Part shown: one piece after another, positions 5,354-5,376 of the stretch
How the letters are laid out: each line of letters opens with the position of its first letter
How positions within the stretch are numbered: position 1 is the first letter of the stretch
Assembly: GCA_020053615.1 (NCBI GenBank)
Contig: JAGVMW010000097.1
Location: 1-5,376 of the forward strand
Source: an archaeon
GTDB taxonomy: Archaea > Nanobdellota > Nanobdellia > Woesearchaeales > GW2011-AR9
Direction: 5' to 3'
Length of the DNA stretch: 5,376 bases
Translations under genes and position numbers: made by a program
Notes under the pieces: model-generated
Database searches by the model: none
What the model was told of the DNA's origin: nothing
Seen by the model: the letters and a program-made list of their open reading frames with translations, nothing else

Positions 5354-5376
5354 TTTAATGAGATGCAACTATCGCA

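Noticed and set aside
5193..5376. C-terminal end of an upstream minus-strand gene
   Set aside because: The frame is open for 61 codons, but its composition is unlike the neighbouring proteins, it contains the large hairpin and the candidate mcm promoter, and I recognise no family. It is left as a possibility, not a feature.
5281..5376. tRNA or other structural RNA gene near the right edge
   Set aside because: There is no GGTTCGA-type T arm, no cloverleaf pairing and no CCA-adjacent acceptor stem on either strand; only the single long hairpin is convincing.
1..5376. CRISPR array, toxin-antitoxin pair or defence island
   Set aside because: There are no regularly spaced repeats, no small overlapping gene pair, and every long coding frame is explained by the three main genes.

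Overview
The window looks like a piece of an archaeal genome, most likely a low-G+C lineage such as a DPANN/Woesearchaeota-like group. The lineage guess is weak; the archaeal assignment is strong. The evidence is an archaeal-type single-gene MCM helicase, an archaeal RPA-like OB-fold protein beside it, box A (TATA) elements spelling TTTAAATA at archaeal distances from starts, and a Shine-Dalgarno site matching the usual archaeal 16S 3' end.

Layout, left to right. (1) Bases 1-32, minus strand: the first ten codons of a gene that leaves the window. It begins M-I-Q-C-I-F-C and is probably a zinc-ribbon protein, possibly NrdR-like. (2) Bases 33-141: a compact divergent control region with one box A for each direction, a strong ribosome site for the leftward gene and no leader for the rightward gene. 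(3) Bases 142-984, plus strand: a multi-pass membrane protein of the SpoIIM/DUF95 family. It converges with a 27-base gap on (4) bases 1012-1737, minus strand: an RPA-like single-stranded-DNA-binding protein with an OB fold, an acidic linker and a C-terminal winged helix. (5) Bases 1790-5176, minus strand: the MCM replicative helicase, 1128 residues as encoded. It is interrupted just after the Walker A region by a 456-residue intein (residues 350-805, bases 2762-4129) carrying a two-motif LAGLIDADG homing endonuclease and what looks like an extra winged-helix module. Splicing would leave a 672-residue MCM, a normal archaeal length. (6) Bases 5177-5376: the upstream region of mcm, with candidate promoter and ribosome sites and a striking GC-rich hairpin near the window edge.

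The mcm gene lies 52 bases upstream of the RPA-like gene in the same direction, so the two form a probable DNA-replication operon: the helicase unwinds the fork and the RPA-like protein covers the exposed strand. Because the intein splits the ATPase site between Walker A and Walker B, the helicase should be inactive until the intein removes itself. The intein is the most notable element here. I did not find a wholly new multi-gene system.
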